Shown here one piece after another: positions 17,099-25,076 of a DNA stretch of 49,160 nucleotides. The notes below the pieces were generated by a model, which was given only the letters and a program-made list of their open reading frames with translations, did no database searches and was not told the origin of the DNA. The number at the start of each line of letters is the position of its first letter. The stretch's first letter is position 1. Both the position numbers and the translations under genes were made by a program. Origin of the DNA: a bacterium (GTDB lineage Bacteria; Bacillota_I; Bacilli_A; Acholeplasmatales; JAEDCM01); the NCBI GenBank assembly GCA_024694145.1, contig JAILKD010000041.1, forward strand, positions 1 to 49,160, given 5' to 3'.

Positions 17099-18016
17099 AT
17101 GGACTATCCAATAGATTTTCAAAAAAATGATTTTAAATTTTATTTACAAGTAAATAAGCATTTATCTAATAATTCAATAGAATCATATATCACAGATTTA
17201 ACTAAATATATTGATTTTTTAAAGAAAAAATATGAAGTTAAAGATTTATCTGATATAACAAATGAAATGGTAAAAAAATACGTTCAAAGCTTAAAAAAAG
17301 GCGGTTTTGAATCATCAAGCATATCACGTAAAATATCTGCGATAAAAGCATTTCATAAATATATTTCTAACGATTTAGGAATAACTAATGTTACAGTTAA
17401 TTTAAAGAAGCCTAAAAAAGAAGAAAAACTACCTATTGTTTTATCGTTAGAAGAAATAAATATGATGTTTGATACTATTAAAACTAATGAACCATTAGAT
17501 TTAAGAAATAGATGTATGTTAGAGTTTTTATATGGATCAGGACTTAGAATTTCTGAATTATTAGCTTTAAACACAGAAAATATTAGTCTACACAAAAAAG
17601 AACTACATGTTATAGGAAAAGGAAATAAAGAAAGAATCGTTCCTTTATCCGATATGGCAATTGATGCTTTTTCTAAGTGGATGAGTAAAGGTAAAAGTCA
17701 TATAAAAACAAAGAATAATAACTTATTATTCGTTAATAAAAATGGTGAAAAACTAACTAGACAAGGTGTATGGAAATTAATTAAGCAAATTGCAAAAGAT
17801 GCTGGTATAACTAAAGAAATATCTCCGCATACACTTCGTCACAGCTTTGCTACACATTTATTAAACAACGGTTTTAACCTAAGATATGTACAGTTTTTAT
17901 TAGGTCATAAAGACATTTCAACAACACAAATATATACACATATAACTACAGATAAATTAAGAGAATCTTATTTATCATGTCATCCTAGAGCAAAAGGAGG
18001 TAATAATGATGTTTAA
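17099..18016 (+). CDS. xerD: Tyrosine recombinase XerD
   Basis: 305 residues. An N-terminal SAM-like core-binding domain (about 1-95) and a catalytic domain with all expected residues: R150 (GSGLRISELL), K174 (GKGNKER), H244 and R247 (PHTLRHSF), H270 (LLGHKDI) and the nucleophile Y279 (TQIYTHI). Xer enzymes resolve chromosome dimers at dif during division. The XerD assignment, not XerC, rests on the following deoB, as in the ripX(xerD)-drm order of B. subtilis. A probable dif site lies 5.6 kb downstream at 23643. The 3' end overlaps deoB by 11 bases. Confidence 0.92.
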   Translation: MDYPIDFQKNDFKFYLQVNKHLSNNSIESYITDLTKYIDFLKKKYEVKDLSDITNEMVKKYVQSLKKGGFESSSISRKISAIKAFHKYISNDLGITNVTVNLKKPKKEEKLPIVLSLEEINMMFDTIKTNEPLDLRNRCMLEFLYGSGLRISELLALNTENISLHKKELHVIGKGNKERIVPLSDMAIDAFSKWMSKGKSHIKTKNNNLLFVNKNGEKLTRQGVWKLIKQIAKDAGITKEISPHTLRHSFATHLLNNGFNLRYVQFLLGHKDISTTQIYTHITTDKLRESYLSCHPRAKGGNNDV

Positions 18017-19181
18017 AAGAGTATTTTTAATTGTTTGTGATTCACTAGGTGTAGGCGAACTAGAAGATGCTAAGAATTATGGAGATTGTGGAACAAATAC
18101 ACTTGCTCACATAATAGATGCATATAAAAAAAATAACCTAGAATTAAAGATTCCAAAGCTAAAAAGACTAGGTTTTTCCAATATTTTAAGCGATAAGTCA
18201 AAAAATAAGCCGCTTGCTTATTATCAAAAATTAAAAGAAGTTTCAGCTGGAAAAGATACTTTAACTGGTCATTTTGAAATGATGGGTGTAAAGGTTACTA
18301 CACCATATATTACATTTACTAAATTTCCAGATGAATTAATAAAAAAAATAGAAGAAATATCAAACCATAAAGTTATCGGTAACGAAGTAGCTAGTGGTAC
18401 TGAAATAATTAATAGACTAGGTGATTTAAGTGTTAAAGAAAAAGCTTTAATTGTTTATACATCAAGTGACTCAGTACTTCAAATTGCTGCACATGAAGAA
18501 TGCATTTCTCTAGAAGAATTATACGATATTTGTAGTAAGGTTAGAGAAATAACTATGGTTGATGAATATAAGGTTGCACGTATTATAGCTCGTCCTTTTT
18601 TAGGAGATAAAAACGGTAATTATTATAGAACACCTAATAGACATGATTATGCCTTAAATCCTCCAAAAAAGACAGGATTAGATTATTTAAAGAATAATAA
18701 CTATAGTGTTATATCAATTGGTAAAATCGTTGATATTTTCAATAAAAATGGTATTACAGAGTATTTTAAATCAAAATCAAGTGAACACGGAATGGCACAA
18801 ACATACGAAATGTTAGATAAAGACTTTACCGGATTATGTTTTACTAATTTAGTTGATTTTGATTCATCATACGGACATAGAAGAGATCCAATTGGTTATG
18901 GTAATTTACTAATGATTTTTGATAAATTTATAACTAGGTTTATGAAAAAAATGAATGATAGTGATTTATTAATCATAACTGCAGATCATGGAAATGACCC
19001 AACACACACAGGAACTGATCACACAAGAGAATTTGTTCCACTAATTGTATATTTCAATAATTGCAAAGGTAAAAAATTAAGCAATAACGATACTTTTGCT
19101 AATATTGGTAAAACAATATTAGATAATTTTAACATTAAAAACGATTTAATCGGCGAAAGCTTCTTAAAAGAATTAAAATAA
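18006..19181 (+). CDS. deoB: Phosphopentomutase
   Basis: Interconverts ribose or deoxyribose 1- and 5-phosphates in nucleoside catabolism and salvage. The 391-residue size is normal. Alkaline-phosphatase superfamily metal sites: CDSLGVGE near residue 11, GKDTLTGHFE around the active threonine near residue 90, and DHGNDPTHTGTDHTREFVPL near residue 330. Two adjacent ATG codons at 18006 and 18009 share the GGAGGTAATA site; the first is given. Translationally coupled to xerD. Confidence 0.97.
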   Translation: MMFKRVFLIVCDSLGVGELEDAKNYGDCGTNTLAHIIDAYKKNNLELKIPKLKRLGFSNILSDKSKNKPLAYYQKLKEVSAGKDTLTGHFEMMGVKVTTPYITFTKFPDELIKKIEEISNHKVIGNEVASGTEIINRLGDLSVKEKALIVYTSSDSVLQIAAHEECISLEELYDICSKVREITMVDEYKVARIIARPFLGDKNGNYYRTPNRHDYALNPPKKTGLDYLKNNNYSVISIGKIVDIFNKNGITEYFKSKSSEHGMAQTYEMLDKDFTGLCFTNLVDFDSSYGHRRDPIGYGNLLMIFDKFITRFMKKMNDSDLLIITADHGNDPTHTGTDHTREFVPLIVYFNNCKGKKLSNNDTFANIGKTILDNFNIKNDLIGESFLKELK

Positions 19182-19270
19182 TTTTTTTATTAATATATAA
19201 AAAATTAGTGCTTAAAAAAAAATTTAGGTATATAATAAAAGCGGAATTACTTTAGAAAGGATGTGGTAAT

Positions 19271-20668
19271 ATGAATTTCATTGAAGAAATTAAGGCTTTA
19301 ATAGAAAAAGCTTATAATGATAAAGAAATCAATTTAACTGAAGAATTAAAGCATTATCATGAAAAAGATATTGCCGATGCTTATCTAGAGTTAGATGCAG
19401 AAAAACAAGAGTTTTTAAGAGATAATATTGATGAACAATTACTATCAAATATATTCTCATATTTTGCTGAAGAAAATATTGATGTAATTGAAGAACTACC
19501 AAACGAAGAAATTGCTGATATCGTCGAGTTAATGGACGTTGATGATGCCAAAGACGTACTAGATGAATTAGATGAAGAAAAGCAAGATGAAGTAAAGGAA
19601 TTAATGGAAGGTGAAATCAAAGATGATTTAAAACTAGTTGATTCCTTCGAACCAGAAGAAATTGGTAGTATAATGACAACAAACTTCATATCAGTTACAA
19701 CTGATTTAACAATAAAAGAAGCTATGAAAGAGGTTGTAAATCAGGCAGGAGATAACGATAATATCACAACAATTGTAGCAGTTGAAAAAAACGATAAATT
19801 CGTTGGAACAATCGATATTGTTGATATTATTAGAGGCAAACAAACTGAAAGTGTAGAAACAATAATTAGACATAATACTCCATATATTTATGCACATGAA
19901 CTTATTAGTGATTCACTTGAAAAGTTAAGAGAATATAATCTAGATATTACTCCAGTATTAGATCATGGAGACCATTTACTAGGTGTAATTACAAGTGATG
20001 ACTTAGTTAATATCGTAGATGAAGAATTAGGAGAAGACTATGCAAAACTAGCCGGTTTGTCTAGTGAATCAGATTTAGATGAACCTATTAGAATAAGCGT
20101 TAAAAAGCGTATTCCTTGGTTAATAATTTTATTATTATTAGGTCTTGGAGTATCTGTTTTAATATCAGGATTTGAAAATGTAATTTCAACTATTACTGTA
20201 GTAATGTTTTTCCAAAGTTTAATACTTGGAATGGCAGGTAATGTTGGTACGCAAAGTCTAGCTGTTACAGTTAGAGTTATATCCGATACGGATTTAACAA
20301 AAAAAGAAAGTGCAAAGCTGATTTTTAAAGAATTAAAAGTAGGATTTGCAAACGGATTTATATTATCAGTTATATCATTTGTTTGTGTATTCTTATTTTT
20401 ATTTATCAAGCACAACGGAATAACAGAAGGTACAGCATTTAGTATGTCAGATACTTTAAAACTAACAATGTCTGTTAGCTTATCACTAGTATTAGCAATG
20501 ACTTTATCAAGTTTATTTGGAACAACAGTTCCTATACTTTTAAAGAAGTGTAAAGTTGACCCAGCAACAGCAAGTGGACCATTTATCACAACAATAAATG
20601 ACTGTGTTGCGGTGTTATGTTATTATGGTTTAGTATTGATATTGTTTTATAATTTAATATTTCATTAA
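19271..20668 (+). CDS. mgtE: MgtE magnesium channel, copy 1
   Basis: 465 residues. An acidic N-terminal superhelical domain (about 1-130, rich in DELDEEKQDEV), a CBS pair (about 135-255, IMTTNFISV and GVITSDDL) that closes the pore when cytosolic Mg is high, and a five-segment membrane domain (about 280-465). AGNVGTQSLAV and TTINDCVAVLCYY, which carries the selectivity Asp, are intact. A candidate TATAAT lies at 19231-19236. The leader is under 90 nt with no room for an M-box riboswitch. Twelve bases separate it from a second mgtE. Confidence 0.95.
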   Translation: MNFIEEIKALIEKAYNDKEINLTEELKHYHEKDIADAYLELDAEKQEFLRDNIDEQLLSNIFSYFAEENIDVIEELPNEEIADIVELMDVDDAKDVLDELDEEKQDEVKELMEGEIKDDLKLVDSFEPEEIGSIMTTNFISVTTDLTIKEAMKEVVNQAGDNDNITTIVAVEKNDKFVGTIDIVDIIRGKQTESVETIIRHNTPYIYAHELISDSLEKLREYNLDITPVLDHGDHLLGVITSDDLVNIVDEELGEDYAKLAGLSSESDLDEPIRISVKKRIPWLIILLLLGLGVSVLISGFENVISTITVVMFFQSLILGMAGNVGTQSLAVTVRVISDTDLTKKESAKLIFKELKVGFANGFILSVISFVCVFLFLFIKHNGITEGTAFSMSDTLKLTMSVSLSLVLAMTLSSLFGTTVPILLKKCKVDPATASGPFITTINDCVAVLCYYGLVLILFYNLIFH

Positions 20669-20680
20669 GGAGGGATAACT

Positions 20681-22090
20681 ATGGATGATTTTGTATTAGA
20701 AATAGTAGATATAGTTAAAAAGGCCATAAACGATCCTGAAATAAACCTTAATGAAGCTTTAAAGCACTATCATGAAAAAGATATAGCAGATGCTTATCTA
20801 GAGCTAAATAAAGAAGAACAGGATTATTTTAGAGATCATATAGATGAACAATTACTATCTGATATTTTCGCCTATTTTGCAGAAGAAAATATAGAAGCAA
20901 TTGAAGAACTACCAAACGAAGAAATTGCTGATATCGTTGAGTTAATGGACGCTGATGATGCTAAAGATGTATTAGACGAATTAGATGAAGATAAACAAGA
21001 TGAAGTCATGGATTTAATTGAAGGTGAAATAAAAGAAGACCTTGAATTAATCAATTCATTCAATGAAGATGAAATTGGTAGTCTAATGACTACAAACTAT
21101 ATTGATATTAGAAGTGATTTAACTATAAAAGATGCCATGAGAAGATTAATTAAAATGGCAAAAGATAATGACAATGTTAAAACATTAATTGCTGTAAATA
21201 AGGAAAATGAATACTTAGGTACAGTTGATCTAAAAGATTTAATCAAAGCAAGAGCTAAAGACGATTTAGAGACCATTATTAGGCAAAATACACCGTTTTT
21301 ATATGCAAATGACTTAATAGATGATTCTATAGAAAAAATCATTGATTATAACATGGATATTATACCTGTTATAAGCGAGAAAAATAAGCTTTTAGGTGTT
21401 TTAACTAGTAGTGATGTAGTAGAATTAGTAGATGATACTTTAAGCGAAGATTACGCTAAATTAGCCGGTATGTCTGAAGAATCAGATTTAGATGAATCAT
21501 TATTCCAATCAATTAAAAAGCGTATACCTTGGTTAATGATATTATTAATTCTTAGTATTTGCGTTTCAATGTTAATAAGCTGTTTTGAGCATATTGTAGC
21601 AACAATAGCAACAATTATGTTCTTCCAAAGCTTAGTACTTGATATGGCCGGTAATGTAGGTACACAGAGTCTGGCCGTAACTGTTAGAGTTATATCTAAT
21701 AGTGAAATATCTAAAAAAGAAGAACGAAAGCTTATTTTTAAAGAAATAAGAGTTGGTTTCTTAAACGGATTAATACTTGCAGTAGTATCATTTGTAGTAG
21801 TATTATTATTCTTACTTGCTAAATCTAATATAAGCCATGATGAAATAATTGCAGGTAACGGATTTAATATATATGATTGCTTAAAAGTATGTGGTACAAC
21901 AAGTATAGCGCTAGTTGCAGCAATGACTCTATCAAGCCTATTTGGAACAGTTGTTCCTATAGTACTTAGAAAGATGAAAATCGACCCTGCAGCTGCTTCA
22001 GGACCATTTATAACAACATTAAATGACTGTATAGGTGTATTATGTTACTATACTTTAGCTTTATTAATGTTTATGGCAATCTTATTTTAG
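20681..22090 (+). CDS. mgtE: MgtE magnesium channel, copy 2
   Basis: 469 residues, a tandem paralogue of the preceding gene with the same three-part layout: acidic N domain, CBS pair, and membrane domain with AGNVGTQSLAV and TTLNDCIGVLCYY. The N domains are near identical in stretches (LPNEEIADIVELMD), while the CBS and membrane parts have diverged. Ribosome binding site AAGGAGGGATAACT. The two may form heterodimers or respond to different Mg or Co ranges; this is inference. It is followed closely by a small membrane protein gene. Confidence 0.95.
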   Translation: MDDFVLEIVDIVKKAINDPEINLNEALKHYHEKDIADAYLELNKEEQDYFRDHIDEQLLSDIFAYFAEENIEAIEELPNEEIADIVELMDADDAKDVLDELDEDKQDEVMDLIEGEIKEDLELINSFNEDEIGSLMTTNYIDIRSDLTIKDAMRRLIKMAKDNDNVKTLIAVNKENEYLGTVDLKDLIKARAKDDLETIIRQNTPFLYANDLIDDSIEKIIDYNMDIIPVISEKNKLLGVLTSSDVVELVDDTLSEDYAKLAGMSEESDLDESLFQSIKKRIPWLMILLILSICVSMLISCFEHIVATIATIMFFQSLVLDMAGNVGTQSLAVTVRVISNSEISKKEERKLIFKEIRVGFLNGLILAVVSFVVVLLFLLAKSNISHDEIIAGNGFNIYDCLKVCGTTSIALVAAMTLSSLFGTVVPIVLRKMKIDPAAASGPFITTLNDCIGVLCYYTLALLMFMAILF

Positions 22091-22098
22091 GAGTAAAC

Positions 22099-22479
22099 AT
22101 GGATAAAGAAAAAATAGAATTTGAAGATTTAAATCTAAAAGAAAATAACAAAAAAGAAACAAAATATATAACTGAATTACCTGCCGGATTATTATCAATG
22201 TTATTTATGGGCATTTCACTTGGCCTATTACCAGTATTCTTAACAATTGTTAAAATGAATAAAGAATCTAATAATTATAATTTAATACATACATTTGGAA
22301 TTGTTTGTTTAATAATAGATTTTATCCTGTTAATATTACAAATAATGATTCCAATGAGATTATTCTTAAATTATCAAAAATTTAGAAGTAAGCAAATTCA
22401 ATCAATAAATACTATTTGTGTGTTAAGTGTTGCAGTAATAATCATAACAATTGTGCTTGGATTCATATTTATAATGTAA
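22099..22479 (+). CDS. Small membrane protein downstream of mgtE
   Basis: 126 residues, not recognised. A charged N-terminus (MDKEKIEFEDLNLKENNKKE) and three hydrophobic segments (about 28-50, 60-82 and 100-125). TAGGAGTAA precedes the ATG at 22099; the longer frame from 22042 lies inside mgtE and is rejected. It sits 8 bases after mgtE copy 2, so it is in that operon, possibly an accessory subunit. Confidence 0.75.
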   Translation: MDKEKIEFEDLNLKENNKKETKYITELPAGLLSMLFMGISLGLLPVFLTIVKMNKESNNYNLIHTFGIVCLIIDFILLILQIMIPMRLFLNYQKFRSKQIQSINTICVLSVAVIIITIVLGFIFIM

Positions 22480-22512
22480 AAGTGGTCTAAAAATGGATCA
22501 CTTTTTTATTTT
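22478..22512 (+). terminator. Terminator of the mgtE operon
   Basis: AAAGTGGTC pairs with GATCACTTT around TAAAAATG, with one G-T pair, then TTTTATTTTTT. It overlaps the end of the last gene. Confidence 0.75.
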
Positions 22513-22655
22513 TTACATAAAATCACGAAAAATGAAGATTTTTATTATTTTTTTAAAAACTAAAAAAACATAGGCGAATACTATATTTTTTGTGTTTTTT
22601 TGCGTTTTTTTGGGTTAAAAAATAGGAATTGAAAAAAAATAGTTTAATAAATTAT

Positions 22656-22692
22656 TCACCTCAAACCAAATATTTGGAGGTGATTTTTTATA
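22656..22692 (+). terminator. Hairpin with T-run in the gene-free region
   Basis: TCACCT (22656-22661) / AGGTGA (22678-22683) encloses CCAAA/TTTGG, followed by TTTTTTATATTTTTT. A second barrier to rightward transcription after the mgtE operon. Confidence 0.65.
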
Positions 22693-22934
22693 TTTTTTGG
22701 CAAAAGAAGTGAAAATAAAAAATTTGGAACAATAATTTATTCATTTTATAGAAATCATAAATTTTAAAACGTGATTCAATTTTAAATATTAAAAGGCAAG
22801 CACAAAAAAAAAATCTAAAAATAACAATTTATGAATTTTAAAATTCAAAAATGAATTTGAATAATATAATCATAGATACTTCAGATTCAAAATAAAATTT
22901 AGAGCAAATCAGAAGATACATATAATAATGAAAA

Positions 22935-22974
22935 CGAGATTTCAATTTATGAAAATGAATTTCTCTTTTTTTGT
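22935..22974 (+). terminator. Imperfect hairpin with T-run
   Basis: CGAGATTTCAATTTAT folds against GAAAATGAATTTCTC, with mismatches, followed by TTTTTTTG. It may end a short transcript or be chance in AT-rich DNA. Confidence 0.4.
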
Positions 22975-23642
22975 TTTATGAAAATATTTTCATTTTTAAA
23001 ACCAAAATTAGGATGAATAACTTGGTGCAATAATTAAGAAATGAGAAAGTGATTTGTTCAAGTATCTATCAATCAATCTCTAAAATTAAAACGAGATCAA
23101 ATGAAACATGACAATACAAAATTAGATTTTTTAGGGCTCAAATTACAGAGTCAAAAGATAAATCCAATTAACAATTTATATTTCGATTTATAATTTTAAA
23201 ATGAGCTTTAAGATATTTTTGAGATTTAAAAATAGAGATTGAGATTTTAAAAATAAGACAACAAATCATCTTGAATTCTAAAAATAACATACTAAATCCT
23301 TAAAAATAGCAAAAATATAGGTTCTAATTCAAAAAAATAGTTAATATTGGCTCAGTTAAGCCATAATTATTCATTTTAAGCCTATTTTAACTAAAATTAC
23401 ATAAATTGGCTAAAAAACTACCCCAAAAACTCAGACACAAACTATGACATAAACAATGCCAAACACATAAAATATATAAAATGAATGCTTAAATTGTAAC
23501 CATTTTCAATAAATTATAAAATAGTCAAAAATTGACCCTCTCCAAGGCATATTAGAACTATAGTTTTAGATTTTTAGAGTTTTCAACTTTTCCATATTTT
23601 CCACAACACCCAAAAAATGCGCTACATTACTACGTTTTTACA

Positions 23643-23670
23643 AGTTTACATAATATATATTATAGGAACA
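23643..23670 (-). other. dif: dif site (XerC/XerD chromosome dimer resolution site)
   Basis: On the minus strand the XerC-side arm reads TGTTCCTATAA, the centre TATATA and the XerD-side arm TTATGTAAACT. The remembered B. subtilis dif has arms ACTTCCTAGAA and TTATGTAAACT with the same centre, so 25 of 28 positions agree and the XerD arm is identical. It lies in a gene-free stretch between convergent gene blocks, 5.6 kb from xerD. Site-specific recombination here would resolve chromosome dimers at division. Confidence 0.88.
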
Positions 23671-23702
23671 AATAAAAATAGAAAAAAACACTGATTTCGT
23701 AA

Positions 23703-23738
23703 AATAAAAACTACCCTCGTAGCAAGTTGGGGTAGTTT
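23703..23738 (-). terminator. Leftward hairpin with T-run next to dif
   Basis: AAACTACCC (23708-23716) and GGGTAGTTT (23730-23738) are perfect 9-bp arms with a 13-nt loop. Read leftward the second arm is followed by TTTATTTTAC. It lies 38 bp from dif and would stop leftward transcription before the site. Confidence 0.65.
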
Positions 23739-23842
23739 ATCTGAGTATAAAATAGCGTTTACTACCACTTTAATCACTGACATCAAATTAAAATGGGGTA
23801 GTTTAACATAAATATCGATTTAAAATGAGCGATTGAGATATA

Positions 23843-23902
23843 AAAAATAGGTCAATCATCTTCTTCAGCGTTCTTAATCGCTAAAATCGAATATTTTGAC
23901 CT
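23843..23902 (-). terminator. Terminator of the leftward parE operon
   Basis: Outer stem AGGTCAA (23849-23855) / TTGACCT (23896-23902) with inner stem AGCG (23867-23870) / CGCT (23879-23882). Read leftward it is followed by ATTTTTTATA. It lies about 20 bp beyond the last stop codon of the operon. Confidence 0.6.
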
Positions 23903-23924
23903 AAATTTCTTAAATTCACTTCTT

Positions 23925-25037
23925 CTACTTCTTTTCAAGGAAATCGTCGTCGTCAAATAGTTGATTCACATCATAATCGAATCCAGATCTTAAAATGAAT
24001 TTCTTCATCCATTTTGCTGATCTACCTGTTCCAAGAGATTCAATCTTTCCTTCCTCTTGAAGTCTATCAAGTGTTCTTTCAATTGTCTTGCTACTAACAT
24101 TTGGATGCATCTTTTGAATTTCTGATTTTGTAAATGTCTCACCTGGGAAATTCAAAATTGATAATTCTACATCATTTGTCTTTGAGAACTTATTGTCTAC
24201 AACAAATGAGTATTTTTGCTTTTCATCTTCTAGATTGTCATAACATTCAAGTAATCTTTCAATAATAAATGCATGTATAACCGAAACATTCGCAAATCCA
24301 TTATTCCAGTTAAATGAGCTTTGACCAATTGCATTATGAAAACTTTTCATATTTTCATAAATTTTACTGAAAAACGATTTATAGTTAAATACATCAAACT
24401 CATATTTAAATAACATAATGTATAAAACAATGTATGAAGCAAATTCATTTACATCATAATTAGCATTTTCTTCAAACACTTTTGTGTTATAAAAATCTAT
24501 AAAAAAGCTTGTTATAAGTAATGTGACTTCATATTTTTTAGTTTTATGCATAGATTCAAACTTCTTAATCATATCAATTAAGACTAAATCAAGTTTACTA
24601 TTTACTACTGTTTCTTTTTTATTTTGAATAGATTTTTCTACTGTTTTTTCTACTCTAAATTTAACTTTTGTAACTCCATCAAACATCATATTTGTTAAGC
24701 TTAATATATCATTAGCAAGTAACTCAATATGATTAATATTATAAATTATATGTTTAAATAACTTTTTAAGATTTAAAACTATCTTTTCGCTATTGTTTTT
24801 AGGAACAATATCTTTTTTTGCTAATAGTTTTAATCTTTCAATAGTTAAGTCAAGTCTCATAATTTGTGCGAAAGATATAACTTCTTCTTGAATATTAACA
24901 TTTCTAAATGCATTTAAATCTTTTTTAAATAAAGAATTATAATATGAATCCTTACCACTAAAGCGATATAGATTCATCATATCTAAAAGCATTGTAGTCG
25001 GAATTGCAGTGTTTATTGCATTATCAAGACAACTCAA
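23925..25037 (-). CDS. Winged-helix protein with a degenerate Fic-like core
   Basis: 370 residues, starting at a TTG with a perfect GGAGGTGAT site 7 bases upstream. The C-terminus is a winged helix (about 285-350: FTKSEIQKMHPNVSSKTIER, then RLQEEGKIESLGTGRSAKW), as often follows Fic domains. The middle is all-helical. Its ITSFFIDFYNTKVFEENANY segment sits where Fic proteins have the catalytic HPFxxGNGR, but every key residue is missing. AMPylation is therefore not expected, and a regulatory role is more likely. The Fic relationship is a pattern judgement. It is the last gene of the parE-parC-nucleoside kinase operon, 39 bases after the kinase. Confidence 0.55.
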   Translation of the reverse strand: MSCLDNAINTAIPTTMLLDMMNLYRFSGKDSYYNSLFKKDLNAFRNVNIQEEVISFAQIMRLDLTIERLKLLAKKDIVPKNNSEKIVLNLKKLFKHIIYNINHIELLANDILSLTNMMFDGVTKVKFRVEKTVEKSIQNKKETVVNSKLDLVLIDMIKKFESMHKTKKYEVTLLITSFFIDFYNTKVFEENANYDVNEFASYIVLYIMLFKYEFDVFNYKSFFSKIYENMKSFHNAIGQSSFNWNNGFANVSVIHAFIIERLLECYDNLEDEKQKYSFVVDNKFSKTNDVELSILNFPGETFTKSEIQKMHPNVSSKTIERTLDRLQEEGKIESLGTGRSAKWMKKFILRSGFDYDVNQLFDDDDFLEKK

Positions 25038-25076
25038 GATATCACCTCCAAAACACTTAAATTTTAGCGTTTAAAG

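Larger units (their letters stand above)
22507..23924. other. Gene-free, AT-rich convergent region around the dif site
   Basis: No frame of believable length or composition is present on either strand. The genes on both sides end towards it. It holds the dif-like site (23643-23670), several hairpins with T-runs, and three copies of the word AACTACCCC or its complement (near 23409, 23730 and 23795). Poly-A, poly-T and GAGATTT-like words recur without a clean period. The character is that of the replication terminus: uncoded, loosely repetitive sequence with transcription stops from both sides. Confidence 0.7.

Noticed and set aside
19182-19270. M-box magnesium riboswitch before mgtE
   Set aside because: The leader is under 90 nt and contains no complex fold or M-box motif.
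20038-20589. 183-codon leftward frame opposite mgtE
   Set aside because: Mirrors the membrane-domain codons of mgtE; no start signal or recognisable protein.
22507-23924. A missed or decayed gene in the 1.4-kb gap
   Set aside because: No frame of reasonable length or composition, and no recognisable protein fragment on either strand; stops are frequent in all frames.
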